Positions 15,553-26,200 are shown, counted from the first letter of the stretch. The stretch: DNA of 64,000 nucleotides from Actinoplanes ianthinogenes (GCF_018324205.1 NZ_AP023356.1:2931501-2995500), one strand, 5' to 3'. Program-made: numbers and translations. Notes: a model not told the origin generated them from the letters alone.

Positions 15553-16425
15553 GGTGACGGTGACCATGAAGTACACCGGGCGGCGGCTCGGGAAGTAGGG
15601 CTGCCCGGCCTCGTCGACCATCTTCCAGCTGACCCAGCACTTGCCGGGGCGGCTCGGCGCGGTGACCGGAACACTGATCATCACCTTCTCGCCGGGCGGC
15701 GTGTCGCCGATCGCCACCCGGTCCGGCACCTGGCAGCCGTCGTCGACGCCGGGGTCGGTCCGCTCCAGGTAGCGGTTGTGCCAGTCGACCGTGCCGACGT
15801 TCGCGAGCGCCCACACCTTGACGAAGTGGGCGTTCACCTTGACCTTGGTGCCGTCCGGGATGGTGACGTCGGCGACGAACTTGCTCGAGTCGCCGGGGAT
15901 GAGCGAGTCGGAGAACCCCGAGGCGGACGGCGAGGGCGCCGCGGCCGGGCTGTCCGGGGCCGATCGGCCGCGGACCGTGGCGCCCAGGACGGCGATCAGC
16001 GCCACCACCGCCGCCGCGGCGGCCAGCCACGGCGACCGGCGTCGCCGCACCGCGGGGACCTCGACCCGCACCGGAGCCGGCGCGAGATCCGCGGCCCGAG
16101 GCGGCACGAGATCCGCGGCCGGAGCCGGCACGAGATCCGCGGCCGGAGGCGGAGGTGGCGGCGGCACGAGGTCCGCGGCCGGTGGGTCCGAAGGGGCGGC
16201 CGCCGCCCACCGGCGCCGCCACTCGGCCTCGTCCGCGTCACAGGCCCGGACGAACTCCCGGGTCGTCTCCCACGAGGGGAACCTGGTCCCGGCGGCCGCC
16301 TCGTGCAACGTCGTGTGCGAGATCCGGCCCGACCGCCCGGCCATCTTCCGGAACGACGGATCGCCGGCGGCGGCCCGCAGGGCACGCAACTGCTCGGCGA
16401 ACGCTTCGGTGGCCCTGCCGTCCAT
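15547..16425 (-). CDS. HTH / transmembrane / NBR1-Ig-like domain protein
   Basis: A 292-residue single-pass protein. Domains in order: XRE-like helix-turn-helix (about 10-70; FRKMAGRSGRISHTTLHEAAAG), Pro/Ala/Asp/Leu-rich linker with repeated AADLVP units (about 80-115), one membrane helix (about 130-150, after RRRR), and an extracellular NBR1-like Ig domain (about 175-292; VWALANVGTVDWHNRYLER and CWVSWKMVDEAG). The layout, with DNA-binding-type domain inside and Ig fold outside, occurs in actinobacteria but has no assigned function. It lies upstream of, and in the same direction as, the cell-wall hydrolase operon. Confidence 0.83.
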   Translation of the reverse strand: MDGRATEAFAEQLRALRAAAGDPSFRKMAGRSGRISHTTLHEAAAGTRFPSWETTREFVRACDADEAEWRRRWAAAAPSDPPAADLVPPPPPPPAADLVPAPAADLVPPRAADLAPAPVRVEVPAVRRRRSPWLAAAAAVVALIAVLGATVRGRSAPDSPAAAPSPSASGFSDSLIPGDSSKFVADVTIPDGTKVKVNAHFVKVWALANVGTVDWHNRYLERTDPGVDDGCQVPDRVAIGDTPPGEKVMISVPVTAPSRPGKCWVSWKMVDEAGQPYFPSRRPVYFMVTVTA

Positions 16426-16544
16426 CCATACCCCTGTCAGACACCCTTGTCAGATCGGGTAAGAGGGTACCTAACGGATTCACTGGACATCGATGTGACA
16501 TATGCCGATGAGCGGGACCGCTCCGGGCGTACCGAAAACGGGTT

Positions 16545-18197
16545 TCAGTGGGGGTCGCCCTCCGGACCGAAAGCGGTCAGGAAGCGGTCGCGGAAGGTGT
16601 CCATCTGCCAGACCGGCGCGTCAGCGGCGGGTTTGACACTGCTCGTCCACCCCCACGAGGCGATCCGGTCGAAGACCTTGGGGTCCTTGGCGACGATGGT
16701 GATCGGCACGTCGTGACTGGCGTTCTGGCCGACCACGACCGAGGCCGGCTGGTGGTCGCCGAGGAAGACCATGACCAGGTTGTCGTCGGCATACTTGGCG
16801 GCCCAGCCGATCAGGCTGTCGACCGAGTACGCGATCGAGCGGGCATATTCGGTCTTGATCTTCGAGTCGTCCTTCCAGACCGCCTTCGGGTCGGTGGTCT
16901 TGGCCTGAGGGCCGTAGACGCTGCCGTCGCCGAGCTGGTCCCAGTCGAGCATGGTGGGCACCGGCGCCCACGGCGTGTGGCTGGAGGTCAGGGTGATCTC
17001 GGCGAGCAGCGGGCCGCGGTTCTTCTTGCTGTACTCGAACTTCTGGAACTGCGCCAGCGCGTACTGATCGGGCATCGGCGACCAGCTGAACTGCGGGCCG
17101 TGATAGTTCAGCGCGGCCTTGTCGTAGACCTGGTCGTAACCGTAGAACTGGCCCTCCGGCCAGGCGTAGATGACGCCCGGCTCGATGCCCACCGCGCGGT
17201 GCCCGGAGTTCTTGAACGCCCTGGTCAGGGTGAGCCGGTCGGTCGCCATCAGGCTGCGGTACCGCGACTCGTTGTTCACCCACATGCCGGACAGGAACGT
17301 CGAGTGGGCGAGCCAGCTGCCGCCGCCGGCCGTCGACGAGGTGAGGAAGCCGCTGCGGGCGGCGAACCCGGCGGCGGCCAGCTTCCGGTCGCCGTCGCCG
17401 AGGGCGGTGAGCACCGAGGCGTTGAACGCCGGGTTCTCCACCGCGTCGCGGCCGTAGCTCTCGATGAACGAGACCACCACGTCCTTGCCGCGCAGCGCGG
17501 TGAGCAGCTGACTGCCGGGCTGGTCGTGGTATTTGTCGTTTCCCGCCTCCGCCACGAAGCGTCGCTTGTCGGCCAGGTCCTTGGGCAGCGCGAGCGCGGT
17601 CTCCTGAGCCAGGTCGGCGGCCGCGTGCGCGGCGACCGGGATGCCGCCGATCAGCTGGAAACTCATCGCGAACAGGGCGGCCCAGGCCACTGCGGCCGCG
17701 CCGATCCCGCTCCAGGCGAGCCGCCGGTGACCGGCCGCGACCGTGGTCAGGCGCAGCATCGCCCAGGTCATCCCGGCGATCAGCAGCACCGCGGCCAGCA
17801 CCGCGCCGGCCGCCACGCCGATCGCGGACGCCTTGCCGATCGAGTCGATCAGGAAGTGGAAGCCGTCGTCGAAGAGCGTCCAGTCCAGCACCGGGTCGAA
17901 GCGGCGGGCCAGCACCGCGAAGAACCCGATGTCCACCAGCTTGACCACGGTGAGCACGCCGAGCAGCACGCCCAGCCCGGCGGCCACCCAGCGACGGGCC
18001 CGGACCGGCGTCAGCAGCAGCACCGCGCCGGCCACCAGCGCCTCGACCGGGATCCGGAGCAGCGCGGTGTACCAGTGGTTGCCCGGCGGGAGCCGGGTGA
18101 TCTGGTCCGGCAGGATCAGCGCCAGGAAGACGAGGACGGCGGCGAAACCCGTGGTCACGTGACGGATGACCCGGCGGTACGACTTCGGTTGGCTCAC
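16545..18197 (-). CDS. LTA-synthase/sulfatase-like membrane protein
   Basis: A 550-residue membrane protein with about five N-terminal transmembrane helices and a large extracellular alkaline-phosphatase/sulfatase-fold domain (about 215-545). That is the architecture of lipoteichoic acid synthases and phosphoglycerol transferases. Visible are VVSFIESYGR, the likely catalytic-nucleophile region STAGGGSWLAHSTFLSG, LTSSHTPWAP and VMVFLGDHQPA, the metal-binding Asp-His. It probably transfers a phospho-lipid head group to a wall or membrane polymer; the substrate is not readable. It diverges from the tetR gene. Confidence 0.83.
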   Translation of the reverse strand: MSQPKSYRRVIRHVTTGFAAVLVFLALILPDQITRLPPGNHWYTALLRIPVEALVAGAVLLLTPVRARRWVAAGLGVLLGVLTVVKLVDIGFFAVLARRFDPVLDWTLFDDGFHFLIDSIGKASAIGVAAGAVLAAVLLIAGMTWAMLRLTTVAAGHRRLAWSGIGAAAVAWAALFAMSFQLIGGIPVAAHAAADLAQETALALPKDLADKRRFVAEAGNDKYHDQPGSQLLTALRGKDVVVSFIESYGRDAVENPAFNASVLTALGDGDRKLAAAGFAARSGFLTSSTAGGGSWLAHSTFLSGMWVNNESRYRSLMATDRLTLTRAFKNSGHRAVGIEPGVIYAWPEGQFYGYDQVYDKAALNYHGPQFSWSPMPDQYALAQFQKFEYSKKNRGPLLAEITLTSSHTPWAPVPTMLDWDQLGDGSVYGPQAKTTDPKAVWKDDSKIKTEYARSIAYSVDSLIGWAAKYADDNLVMVFLGDHQPASVVVGQNASHDVPITIVAKDPKVFDRIASWGWTSSVKPAADAPVWQMDTFRDRFLTAFGPEGDPH

Positions 18198-18260
18198 ATT
18201 CCCTTGATACGCCCACCCACCGGTTCAGGTTCGAACCACCCCCATGACAAAAGTCAGTGG

Positions 18261-18280
18261 ATGAGTGAGTACTCGCTCAT
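18261..18280. promoter_or_regulatory. TetR-type operator
   Basis: A 20-base palindrome ATGAGTGAGTACTCGCTCAT with one mismatch, in front of tetR. Its TGAGTGA-TCACTCA half-site pattern is typical of TetR regulators of drug ABC exporters. Being just before the start, it should mediate autorepression and control of the exporter operon. It also shows that the in-frame ATG at 18261 is part of the operator, not a start. Confidence 0.75.
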
Positions 18281-18293
18281 TAGTCTGGGCGGC

Positions 18294-18908
18294 GTGGAAG
18301 CCAGACGCAGACGACAACCGGCCCTGGCGCCGGACGAACGGCGGGCCGCCCTGATCGCGGCGACCATCCCGCTGGTGCACGAGCACGGCATCGAGGTGAG
18401 CACCCGGCAGATCGCGCACGCCGCCGGGGTCGCCGAGGGCACCATCTTCGGCGTCTTCCAGAACAAGTCCGAGCTGGTGGTCTGCTCGGTGCTCCAGGCG
18501 CTCGACCCGCAGCCGACACTCGACGCGCTCGCCGCCATCGACCGCTCCGCCGACCTGCGCAGCCGGGTCACCGAGGCGGCCGAGATCGTGTATGCCCGGA
18601 TGGCCGAGCACGCGCAGCTCTTCCACGCCGCGCGCCGGCTGATCTTCGCGAATGAGGAGAACCCCGAGGCCCGGGAACGGATGGCGGCCTCCCGGGCCGG
18701 GCTGCTCGACGCGGTCACCGCCGTCCTCGAACCGGACGCGCACCGGCTGCGGATTCCGGCGGCCCAGGCCGCCCGCGTGCTGCTGCTCTACTGCGGGGCC
18801 ACCAATTTCGGGCCGTACGCCGACGACTCCTTCTCCGGCGCCGATCTGGCGTCGCTGCTGCTCGACGGCATCCTTCTATCCGACTCGGGGGAGCAATCGA
18901 AGTGTTGA
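18294..18908 (+). CDS. TetR family transcriptional regulator
   Basis: A 204-residue one-component repressor. The N-terminal HTH (about 15-60) includes GIEVSTRQIAHAAGVAEGTIFGVFQNKSE with the recognition helix GTIFGVF, and the rest is an all-helical ligand/dimer domain. The GTG at 18294 is preferred over an ATG at 18261 because the latter sits in the operator palindrome. The stop overlaps the GTG start of the ABC exporter by 7 bases, so the regulator and exporter form one operon. A hydrophobic drug-like inducer is inferred from context. Confidence 0.88.
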   Translation: MEARRRRQPALAPDERRAALIAATIPLVHEHGIEVSTRQIAHAAGVAEGTIFGVFQNKSELVVCSVLQALDPQPTLDALAAIDRSADLRSRVTEAAEIVYARMAEHAQLFHAARRLIFANEENPEARERMAASRAGLLDAVTAVLEPDAHRLRIPAAQAARVLLLYCGATNFGPYADDSFSGADLASLLLDGILLSDSGEQSKC

Positions 18909-20638
18909 TCAAACTGCTTCGCGCGCACCTGCGGCCGTACTGGAACACGATCGGCCTGATCGTGCTCTTCCAGTTCTTGCAGACGCTCGCGACGCTCTAC
19001 CTGCCGACCCTGAATGCCGACATCATCGACAACGGCGTGATCAAGGGCGACACCGACTACGTGATGCGGGTCGGTGGCGGGATGCTCGGCATCACCGTGC
19101 TCCAGATCGCGGCGCAGGCCGTCGCGGTGTATTTCGGGGCGCGTACCGCCATGGCGGTCGGCCGGGACCTGCGTACCTCGATCTTCAGCCAGGTGCAGCG
19201 GTTCTCCACCCGCGAGGTGGGTCAGTTCGGCGCGCCGTCGCTGATCACCCGGACCACCAACGACGTGCTCCAGATCCAGATGCTGGTGCTGCTCACCTTC
19301 ACGCTGATGGTCTCCGCGCCGATCATGTGCGTCGGCGGGATCGTGCTGGCGCTGCGCCAGGACGTGCCGCTCTCCGCGCTGCTCCTGGTGATCATCCCGC
19401 TCCTGATCGGCGTGGTCGGCCTGATCATCAGCCGGATGCGGCCGCTGTTCCGCAGCCTCCAGGTCAAGCTCGACCGGGTCAACCAGGTGATGCGCGAGCA
19501 GATCACCGGCATCCGGGTGATCCGGGCGTTCGTCCGCGACGAGCGCGAGCAGGCCCGTTACGAGGTGGCCAACGACGACCTCACCCAGGTCTCGCTCAAG
19601 GCCGGCAAGATCATGGCGCTGATGTTCCCGACCGTGCTGCTGATCGTGAACGTGTCCAGCGTCGCCGTGCTCTGGTTCGGCGGCCACCGGATCGACGACG
19701 GGGCCATGCAGGTCGGCGCGCTCACCGCGTTCCTCAGCTACCTGATGCAGATCCTCATGTCGATCATGATGGCCACCTTCATGTTCATCATGATCCCGCG
19801 GGCCGAGGTGTGTGCCGAGCGGATCCAGGAGGTGGTCACCACCGAGTCCTCGGTGACGCCGCCCACGGCGCCGGTCACCGAGGTGACCGGCAAAGGCGAG
19901 TTGGAACTGCGAGCGGTCAGCTTCCGCTATCCGGGGGCCGAGGCCGCGGTGCTTTCCGACGTACGCCTGATCGCCCGGCCCCGGGAGGTCACCGCGATCA
20001 TCGGCTCCACCGGCAGCGGCAAGACCACCCTGCTCAACCTGATCCCCCGGCTGTTCGACGCGACCGAGGGCTCGGTGCTGGTGGACGGGGTGGACGTACG
20101 CGAGCTCGACCCGGACCTGCTGTCACGGATCGTCGGGATCGTGCCGCAGCGGCCGTACCTGTTCACCGGCACGGTCGCCTCCAACCTGCGCTACGGGAAT
20201 CCGGACGCCACCGACGAGGAGCTCTGGGAGGCGTTGGAGATCGCCCAGGGCCGGGACTTCGTCGAGCGGATGGACGGGCAGCTGGACGCGCCGATCGCGC
20301 AGGGCGGCACCAACGTGTCCGGCGGGCAGCGGCAGCGGCTGGCGATCGCCCGGGCGCTGGTGCACCGGCCGGAGATCTACCTGTTCGACGACTCGTTCTC
20401 GGCGCTGGACTACGCGACCGACGCGGCACTGCGGGCGGCGCTGACCGAGCACATCGCGGACGCGACCGTGGTGATCGTGGCGCAGCGGGTCAGCACCATC
20501 CGGGACGCCGACCGGATCGTCGTGCTGGACGACGGCAAGGTGGTCGGGACCGGGACGCACGAGGAATTGATGGACGGCAACCCGACGTACCGGGAAATCG
20601 TCCTTTCGCAGCTCACGGAGCAGGAGGCTGCCGCATGA
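18902..20638 (+). CDS. ABC exporter half-transporter (degenerate-site subunit)
   Basis: A 578-residue type I ABC exporter with six transmembrane helices (about 15-300) followed by a nucleotide-binding domain. Walker A is GSTGSGKTT, signature VSGGQRQRLAIARAL, and Walker B IYLFDDSFSALD, in which the usual catalytic Glu is Asp. That substitution marks the degenerate-site subunit of heterodimeric exporters of the TM287/288 or BmrCD kind. Start GTG at 18902 overlaps tetR; the stop overlaps the next gene (ATGA). The partner is the frameshifted gene that follows. Confidence 0.92.
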   Translation: MLIKLLRAHLRPYWNTIGLIVLFQFLQTLATLYLPTLNADIIDNGVIKGDTDYVMRVGGGMLGITVLQIAAQAVAVYFGARTAMAVGRDLRTSIFSQVQRFSTREVGQFGAPSLITRTTNDVLQIQMLVLLTFTLMVSAPIMCVGGIVLALRQDVPLSALLLVIIPLLIGVVGLIISRMRPLFRSLQVKLDRVNQVMREQITGIRVIRAFVRDEREQARYEVANDDLTQVSLKAGKIMALMFPTVLLIVNVSSVAVLWFGGHRIDDGAMQVGALTAFLSYLMQILMSIMMATFMFIMIPRAEVCAERIQEVVTTESSVTPPTAPVTEVTGKGELELRAVSFRYPGAEAAVLSDVRLIARPREVTAIIGSTGSGKTTLLNLIPRLFDATEGSVLVDGVDVRELDPDLLSRIVGIVPQRPYLFTGTVASNLRYGNPDATDEELWEALEIAQGRDFVERMDGQLDAPIAQGGTNVSGGQRQRLAIARALVHRPEIYLFDDSFSALDYATDAALRAALTEHIADATVVIVAQRVSTIRDADRIVVLDDGKVVGTGTHEELMDGNPTYREIVLSQLTEQEAAA

Positions 20639-22595
20639 CCGCGCCGAACCGTCGCCCGATGGGCCCGGCAGGGGGTCCGCCGGCCGCCCGGATGATGATG
20701 GCGGGTGGACCGCCGGAGAAGCTGGAGGATTTCAAGGGCTCCACCAAGCGGCTGCTGCGCATGCTCGCCCCGCAGCGGATGCTGGTCGGGCTGGTGCTGC
20801 TCTTCGGCATCGCGTCGGTCTTCCTGTCGGTGCTCGGCCCCGGCTGCTCGGCCACGCCACCGACGTGATCTTCAACGGCGTGGTGGGCAAGATGCTGCCC
20901 GCCGGCGTCACCAAGGAGCAGGCCGTCGAGGGGTTGCGCCAGCAGGGCGACACCAAGGTCGCCGATCTGCTCGCCGGGATGAACGACGTGATCCCCGGCC
21001 AGGGCATCGACTTCGACAAGCTGATGCGGGTGCTCGCCTGGGTGGTCGTGGTCTACGTGTTCGCCTGGGTGTTCGGCGTGTTCCAGGGCCGGATCACCGC
21101 CCGGGTGGTGCAGACCGCCGTCTACGACCTGCGTAACCAGGTCGAGGCGAAACTGTCCCGGCTGCCGCTGTCGTACTTCGACAAGCAGCCGCGCGGTGAG
21201 GTGCTGAGCCGGGCCACCAACGACACCGACAACATCGCGCAGACGCTCCAGCAGACGTTCGCCCAGCTGGTCACGGCCCTGCTGACGGTCGTCGGGGTGC
21301 TCGGCATGATGTTCTGGATCTCGCCGCTGCTGGCGCTGATCGCCCTGGTCACCATCCCGGTGTCGTTCCTGCTGACGAAGTCCATCGGTAAGCGGGCGCA
21401 GCCGCAGTTCGTCGCCCAGTGGAAGACCACCGGCCAGCTCAACGGGCACATCGAGGAGATGTTCACCGGGCACTCGCTGGTCAAGGTGTTCGGCCGGCAG
21501 CACGAGGCCGAGCAGACGTTCCGCGAGCACAACGACAAGCTGTACCTGTCGAGCTTCCGCGCGCAGTTCATCTCCGGCCTGATCCAGCCGGCCATGATGT
21601 TCATCAGCAACGTCAACTACGTGCTGGTCGCGGTGGTGGGCGCGCTGCGGGTGACGTCCGGGTCGCTGTCGCTGGGCGACGTGCAGGCGTTCATCCAGTA
21701 CTCGCGGCAGTTCAGCCAGCCGCTGACCCAGGTGGCGTCGATGGCGAACCTGGTGCAGTCCGGGGTGGCCTCCGCCGAGCGGGTGTTCGCCCTGCTCGAC
21801 GCGCCCGAGCAGTCGCCGGACCCGGCTCCCGTGTCGCTTCCGTCCGTGCAGGGGCGCATCGCCTTCGAGAACGTCTCCTTCCGGTACACCCCGGACAAGC
21901 CGCTGATCGAGAACCTGTCGCTGGCGGTCGAGCCCGGGCAGACCGTGGCGATCGTGGGGCCGACCGGGGCGGGCAAGACGACGCTGGTCAACCTGCTGAT
22001 GCGGTTCTACGACGTGACCGGCGGGCGGATCACCCTGGACGGGGTGGACATCGCCACGATGCCGCGGGAGCAGCTGCGCGAGCAGATCGGGATGGTCCTG
22101 CAGGACACCTGGCTGTTCGGCGGGACGATCGCGGAGAACCTGGCCTACGGTGCGGATGTCTTCGAGGAGTCCGCGGTCGTGCGGGCCGCCGAGGCCGCGC
22201 ACGTCGACGGGTTCGTCCGGATGCTCCCCGAGGGCTACGAGACGACCATCGACGAGGAGGGCTCGAACGTCAGCGCCGGGCAGAAACAGCTGCTCACGAT
22301 CGCCCGGGCGTTCCTGGCCGAGCCCAGCATCCTGATCCTGGACGAGGCGACCAGCTCGGTGGACACCCGTACGGAGGTGCTGATCCAGCGGGCGATGAAC
22401 ACACTCCGCACCGGCCGCACCAGTTTCGTCATCGCCCACCGCCTGTCGACGATCCGCGACGCCGACGTGATCCTGGTGATGGAGAACGGCTCGATCGTGG
22501 AACAGGGCACCCACGACGATCTGATCGCGGCGGAGGGCGCGTACGCCAGGTTGTACTCGGCCCAGTTCGCCCAGGCCGTCGCCGAGGTGGACTGA
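20635..22595 (+). CDS. ABC exporter half-transporter (consensus-site subunit), frameshifted
   Basis: Second half of the heterodimeric exporter. It starts at ATG 20635 (ATGA overlap with its partner), reads about 70 residues into the first helix (LVGLVLLFGIASVFLSVLGP), then stops at 20868. The rest of the protein continues in the next frame from about 20843 (LLGHATDVIFNG onwards) to 22595. One extra C in the run at 20838-20841 would restore a single frame. The C-terminal ATPase is intact: Walker A GPTGAGKTT, signature VSAGQKQLL, Walker B ILILDEATSSVD with the catalytic Glu. It is either a sequencing/assembly error or a real loss of function; an internal GTG/ATG start at 20865 could yield a protein lacking helix 1. 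Confidence 0.8.
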
Positions 22596-22609
22596 CCGCT
22601 CACGGTAAT

Positions 22610-22640
22610 GGCGGGGCCGGTCCTCAGGGCCGGCCCCGCC
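22610..22640 (+). terminator. Terminator of the tetR-ABC operon
   Basis: Eleven-base perfect stem GGCGGGGCCGG / CCGGCCCCGCC (22610-22620, 22630-22640) with a 9-base loop, 15 bases past the exporter stop. Confidence 0.75.
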
Positions 22641-22680
22641 ACCATGCTCCCGCCTTCAAGCGGTGCCCGACCGGCGGCGC

Positions 22681-23178
22681 TCAGCAGCGGATGCCGTACT
22701 CGTCCGTGAAGAGCTGGGTGTAGGTGCCGCCGATGGGCTGGGTGGCCCCGGGTAGCAAGATCGTGGTCTTGACGGTGCCGCCATAAACGATCGCGTCGCA
22801 GGCAGTCACTCGCTGGGTGTAGTTGATGATGCGTTCGGCGCGGCACGGCGAGTGCCCGTATGCGGCACCGCAGGTGCCCGCCGTGCCGCGGTAGGTGGTC
22901 GAGTTCACCTGAAGCGTCGGCTGCTCCTTGATTCCGGCGCAGGCCACGACCTGGTGCTGGTCACCGGTCAACTGGCAGATGATCTCGTTGCCACCCCAGA
23001 CCTGGCTGCCCTCCCGGTACAGGTCGGCGCAGTGCACACCCGTGTATCCGGCGAACGAACCGATCTCCTTGCAAACGTGCGCGAGCAGCCGCGGGACGGC
23101 GGCGGCCGGACCGGCATTCACCAGCGTGCCGGCCAGCGCGAGGAGGATGACAGCAGACATTCGCAGTATTCGATTCAT
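22681..23178 (-). CDS. Small secreted cysteine-rich protein, unknown
   Basis: A 165-residue protein with a signal peptide (MNRILRMSAVILLALAGTLV to about residue 30, ending AAA). The mature chain contains about eight Cys (CKE, HCAD, ICQL, ACAG, TCGA, PCRA, ACDA, and a final Cys) and patterns such as GVHCADLYREGSQVWGG. I do not recognise a named family; the even cysteine number suggests disulfides. Start ATG at 23178 is the one directly before the signal peptide; an earlier in-frame start is less likely. Confidence 0.72.
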   Translation of the reverse strand: MNRILRMSAVILLALAGTLVNAGPAAAVPRLLAHVCKEIGSFAGYTGVHCADLYREGSQVWGGNEIICQLTGDQHQVVACAGIKEQPTLQVNSTTYRGTAGTCGAAYGHSPCRAERIINYTQRVTACDAIVYGGTVKTTILLPGATQPIGGTYTQLFTDEYGIRC

Positions 23179-23222
23179 GCCGGGCAGCATAAGCCCGCCG
23201 GTCACCGCATCCGAGAAAAGGG

Positions 23223-23252
23223 AACGGGGGCGGCCTCACGGCCGCCCCCGTT
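23223..23252 (-). terminator. Terminator of the first Calx-beta gene
   Basis: Thirteen-base perfect stem AACGGGGGCGGCC / GGCCGCCCCCGTT with a 4-base loop. On the minus strand it is followed by CCCTTTTCT, giving the U-run of an intrinsic terminator. Confidence 0.82.
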
Positions 23253-23271
23253 GTTTCGGGTCAGGTGATGC

Positions 23272-26200
23272 TTACTTGATGGTGATGGTCTTGGTCGCCG
23301 AGTAGCCGGACGCGATGCCCATGCTGCTGTTGCCGGAGACCATGGCGCGCACCGAGACCTTCGTCTTCGACTTGATCGAGACGGACTTGGAGAAGCCGCT
23401 CGCGGTCGTCTTGCCGGAGGCGATGGTGGTCCACTTGCCGCTCACCAGGCGCTGGACGGTGACCGTCTGGCCGGCGGCCTTCGGGTTGCCGTTGACGGTG
23501 ACGGTGAGCTTGCCCTTGGTGCTGCCGAGCGTCAGAGCCGGGTTCTGGGTCAGCTTGACCGTCACGGTCTTGGAGTTGATCTCCTGCGACCGGGCGACGA
23601 ACGCGTAACCCTGCGTCAGCGACTTCGTCTTGAAGGAGAAGTTGCCGCTGCCGTCCGACGTGACGATCTGGTAGTAGTCCATCTTGGTCGGGTCGGTGGC
23701 CGGCAGTGCCGAGCCCCACAGTTCGACCTTGGTGTTCGGCGCCGCCTTACCGCTCAGCGTGAACACACCCGCGCCCTTGGCCGGCCCAGAAGCAGCCAGC
23801 GTCGGCGTGACCGGGTTGGACATGTCGTCGCTCTTGATGGTGACGGTCGAGTCACCGCTGAGAACGCTGGCGCCCACCGGACCGACAGCGCCCAGCCGGA
23901 CCGAGAAGGTCTCGTCGGGCTCCATCTCCGCGTCGTTGATGATCGGAACCTTGATGGTCCCGGTCATCGTGCCGGGCGCCACCGTCAGCGTGCCCTTGGT
24001 CAGGGTGTAGTCCTTGCCGGCCTTGGCCGTACCGTCCGCCGTGTAGTACGGGATCGTGACGCTCTGCACGGTCGAGGTCGCGTCACCGGTGAAGGCCAGG
24101 TTGACCGGCACCTCGGCGTTGCCGTCCTTCTCGTTGACCGTCACGTCGCCGACGGACACGGCCGGCGGCAGGTCCAGCGGGTCGTCCGCGATCTTGTAGG
24201 TACCGGAGGCCGGGGTGAATCCGGTCGCGGTGGTCTCGTTCGCGGTGACCGTGAAGCCCTCGGTCGGCTCGTCGATGAGGTCGTCGAGCGTGGTGACGTT
24301 CCAGGTGTAGCTGCCGCCGACGGTCGGGATGTCGGTCAGCGCTCCGGAGTAACCGCGGGGCACCGCGATCCTCGTGCCCGTGAGGGCGTCCGGCGCCTTG
24401 AAGTCGGTGCCCGCCGTCGCCGGGTCCTTCTCCGATCCGCCGATGGTCAGACCCACGCTGTACGCGTACTCGGAGACGCCGACAACCTTGCCGGTGACCG
24501 TGACCGGCTGGCCCTCGGTCGCGTTGCTCGAGTTGAACGTGATCGTCGGCTGCGTGTCGTCGTTGCCGATCGTCACCCGGGCGGTGTGCTGCACATCCGG
24601 CGTGTTTAGGTAGGTGACGTTGCCGCTCAGGGTGGTCACGTCGACGCTGAAGACCTGGTCACGTTCGAACGTGGTGTCCGCGTTGATCGGGATGCTCAGC
24701 CACCCGGTCTTGTCGCCGGCCTTGATCGTCACCGTGCTGTCGGTCGGCGGGGTGTAGTCGTTGTCACCCGCCGCCGTGCCGCCGGTGATCGCGCTGCCGT
24801 CGTGGAACGTGGTGGTGAAGACCGTGTCCGTCGGCGAGGCGCCGGTCATCACGATCGGGACCTTGGCCAGCGTCGTGCCGCTGTTGCCCTCGGCCACCGA
24901 GACGTCGCCGACGTTGAACGTCGGCTTGGCGTCCGCCTCACCCGACTCGGTGATGGTGATGGGGCTGGGGCTGCTGCTCACCGCGCCGATGGTGCTGGTC
25001 GAGCTGGTGACGTCGATGGTGAAGTTCTCGGTGCCCTCCTTCACCGTGTCGCCGTAGACCGTGATCGGGATCTCCCCGTACCAGTCGGCCAGGGTGGTGC
25101 CGGCCGGGATGGTGAAGCTGCCCGAGGCGGCCTTGTAGTCCGAGCCCGCCGTGGCGGTCCCGTCCTTGGTCGCCCAGTCGATCTTCACCGGAACCGGGTT
25201 GGTGGAGGGGCTGGAGGCCACCGTCACCTTGATCTTCTGCACCTTCTCACCGGAGTCACCCTCCGGGAGCGGGTCACCGGGAACCGTGGTCACGGTGGTG
25301 AGGGTGACCGCCGGGCCCGCGTCGTTGTCCTTGATCGTGCCGACGCCGGTCGACTTCGTGCCGATCGTGACGCCCACCGTACTGGTGCTGGTGAGGATCT
25401 CCTTGACGTTCTCGGTGCCCTCGAAGGTCGCATCGTCGACAGTCGGGACCGCGATCGTCCGGGTCGTGGCGTAGGCGGGAATCGTCGCCGTGTTGGGGCT
25501 GCCGCTGGTGCCCGGGGTGGTGATGTCCGCCGAGGCGGTCGCCGCCGTCGAGTCGGTCGTGGTCGTCCCGTCCGCCGAGTAGTAGCCGACAACCAGGTTC
25601 GTCGCGTCCGACGGCCGGTCCAGAGTCACCGGGAAGTTGAGCGCGCCCCCCTCGGTCACCGCCGCCGCCGCGTCACCGATCGTCGCCACCGGTGTGGCGT
25701 CGTCGTCGGTGATCGTGATCTTCGCTTTGTCGGTCGTGCTGGGAGTGGTCGACAGAAGGACCGGGGTCGCGGCCGCCTTGACCCAGAAGAACTGCCCTGC
25801 GGCGTCCGTCTCGTCGACGTTGTCGTCGTAGAGCTGGACCGTGGTGCTACCCGTGTAGGTGTACGCGGGGATCGTGATCATCGCGGTCGACGGAAGGGCG
25901 TCGTAGTCGCGCAGGACACCGCCCGTGGAGACCGCGTCCTTCAGCGGGTCCGCGTTGTCACCGTTGGCCGTGGACACCGGGATGGAGATGTCGTGTGCCA
26001 GTGGAGCGGTGAGAGTGGCGGTGACAGTCACCGTCTTCTGCACCGGGTTCCCCCCGGCGTCCTTGGTCGCGGTCTCCGCAACGGTCGAGGTCGACGGCGA
26101 CAGCGCGAACGTCGGGTAACTGGACGCCGCCCAGATCGTCCCGGTCGCCGACTTGGTGTTCGACAGGGTGTCCGTGGCCACCAGACTGAACGTCTCGTCG

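Noticed and set aside
18228..18237. GGTTCGAACC palindrome between the LTA-synthase-like gene and tetR
   Set aside because: Ten bases only; such short GC-rich palindromes are frequent in this genome.
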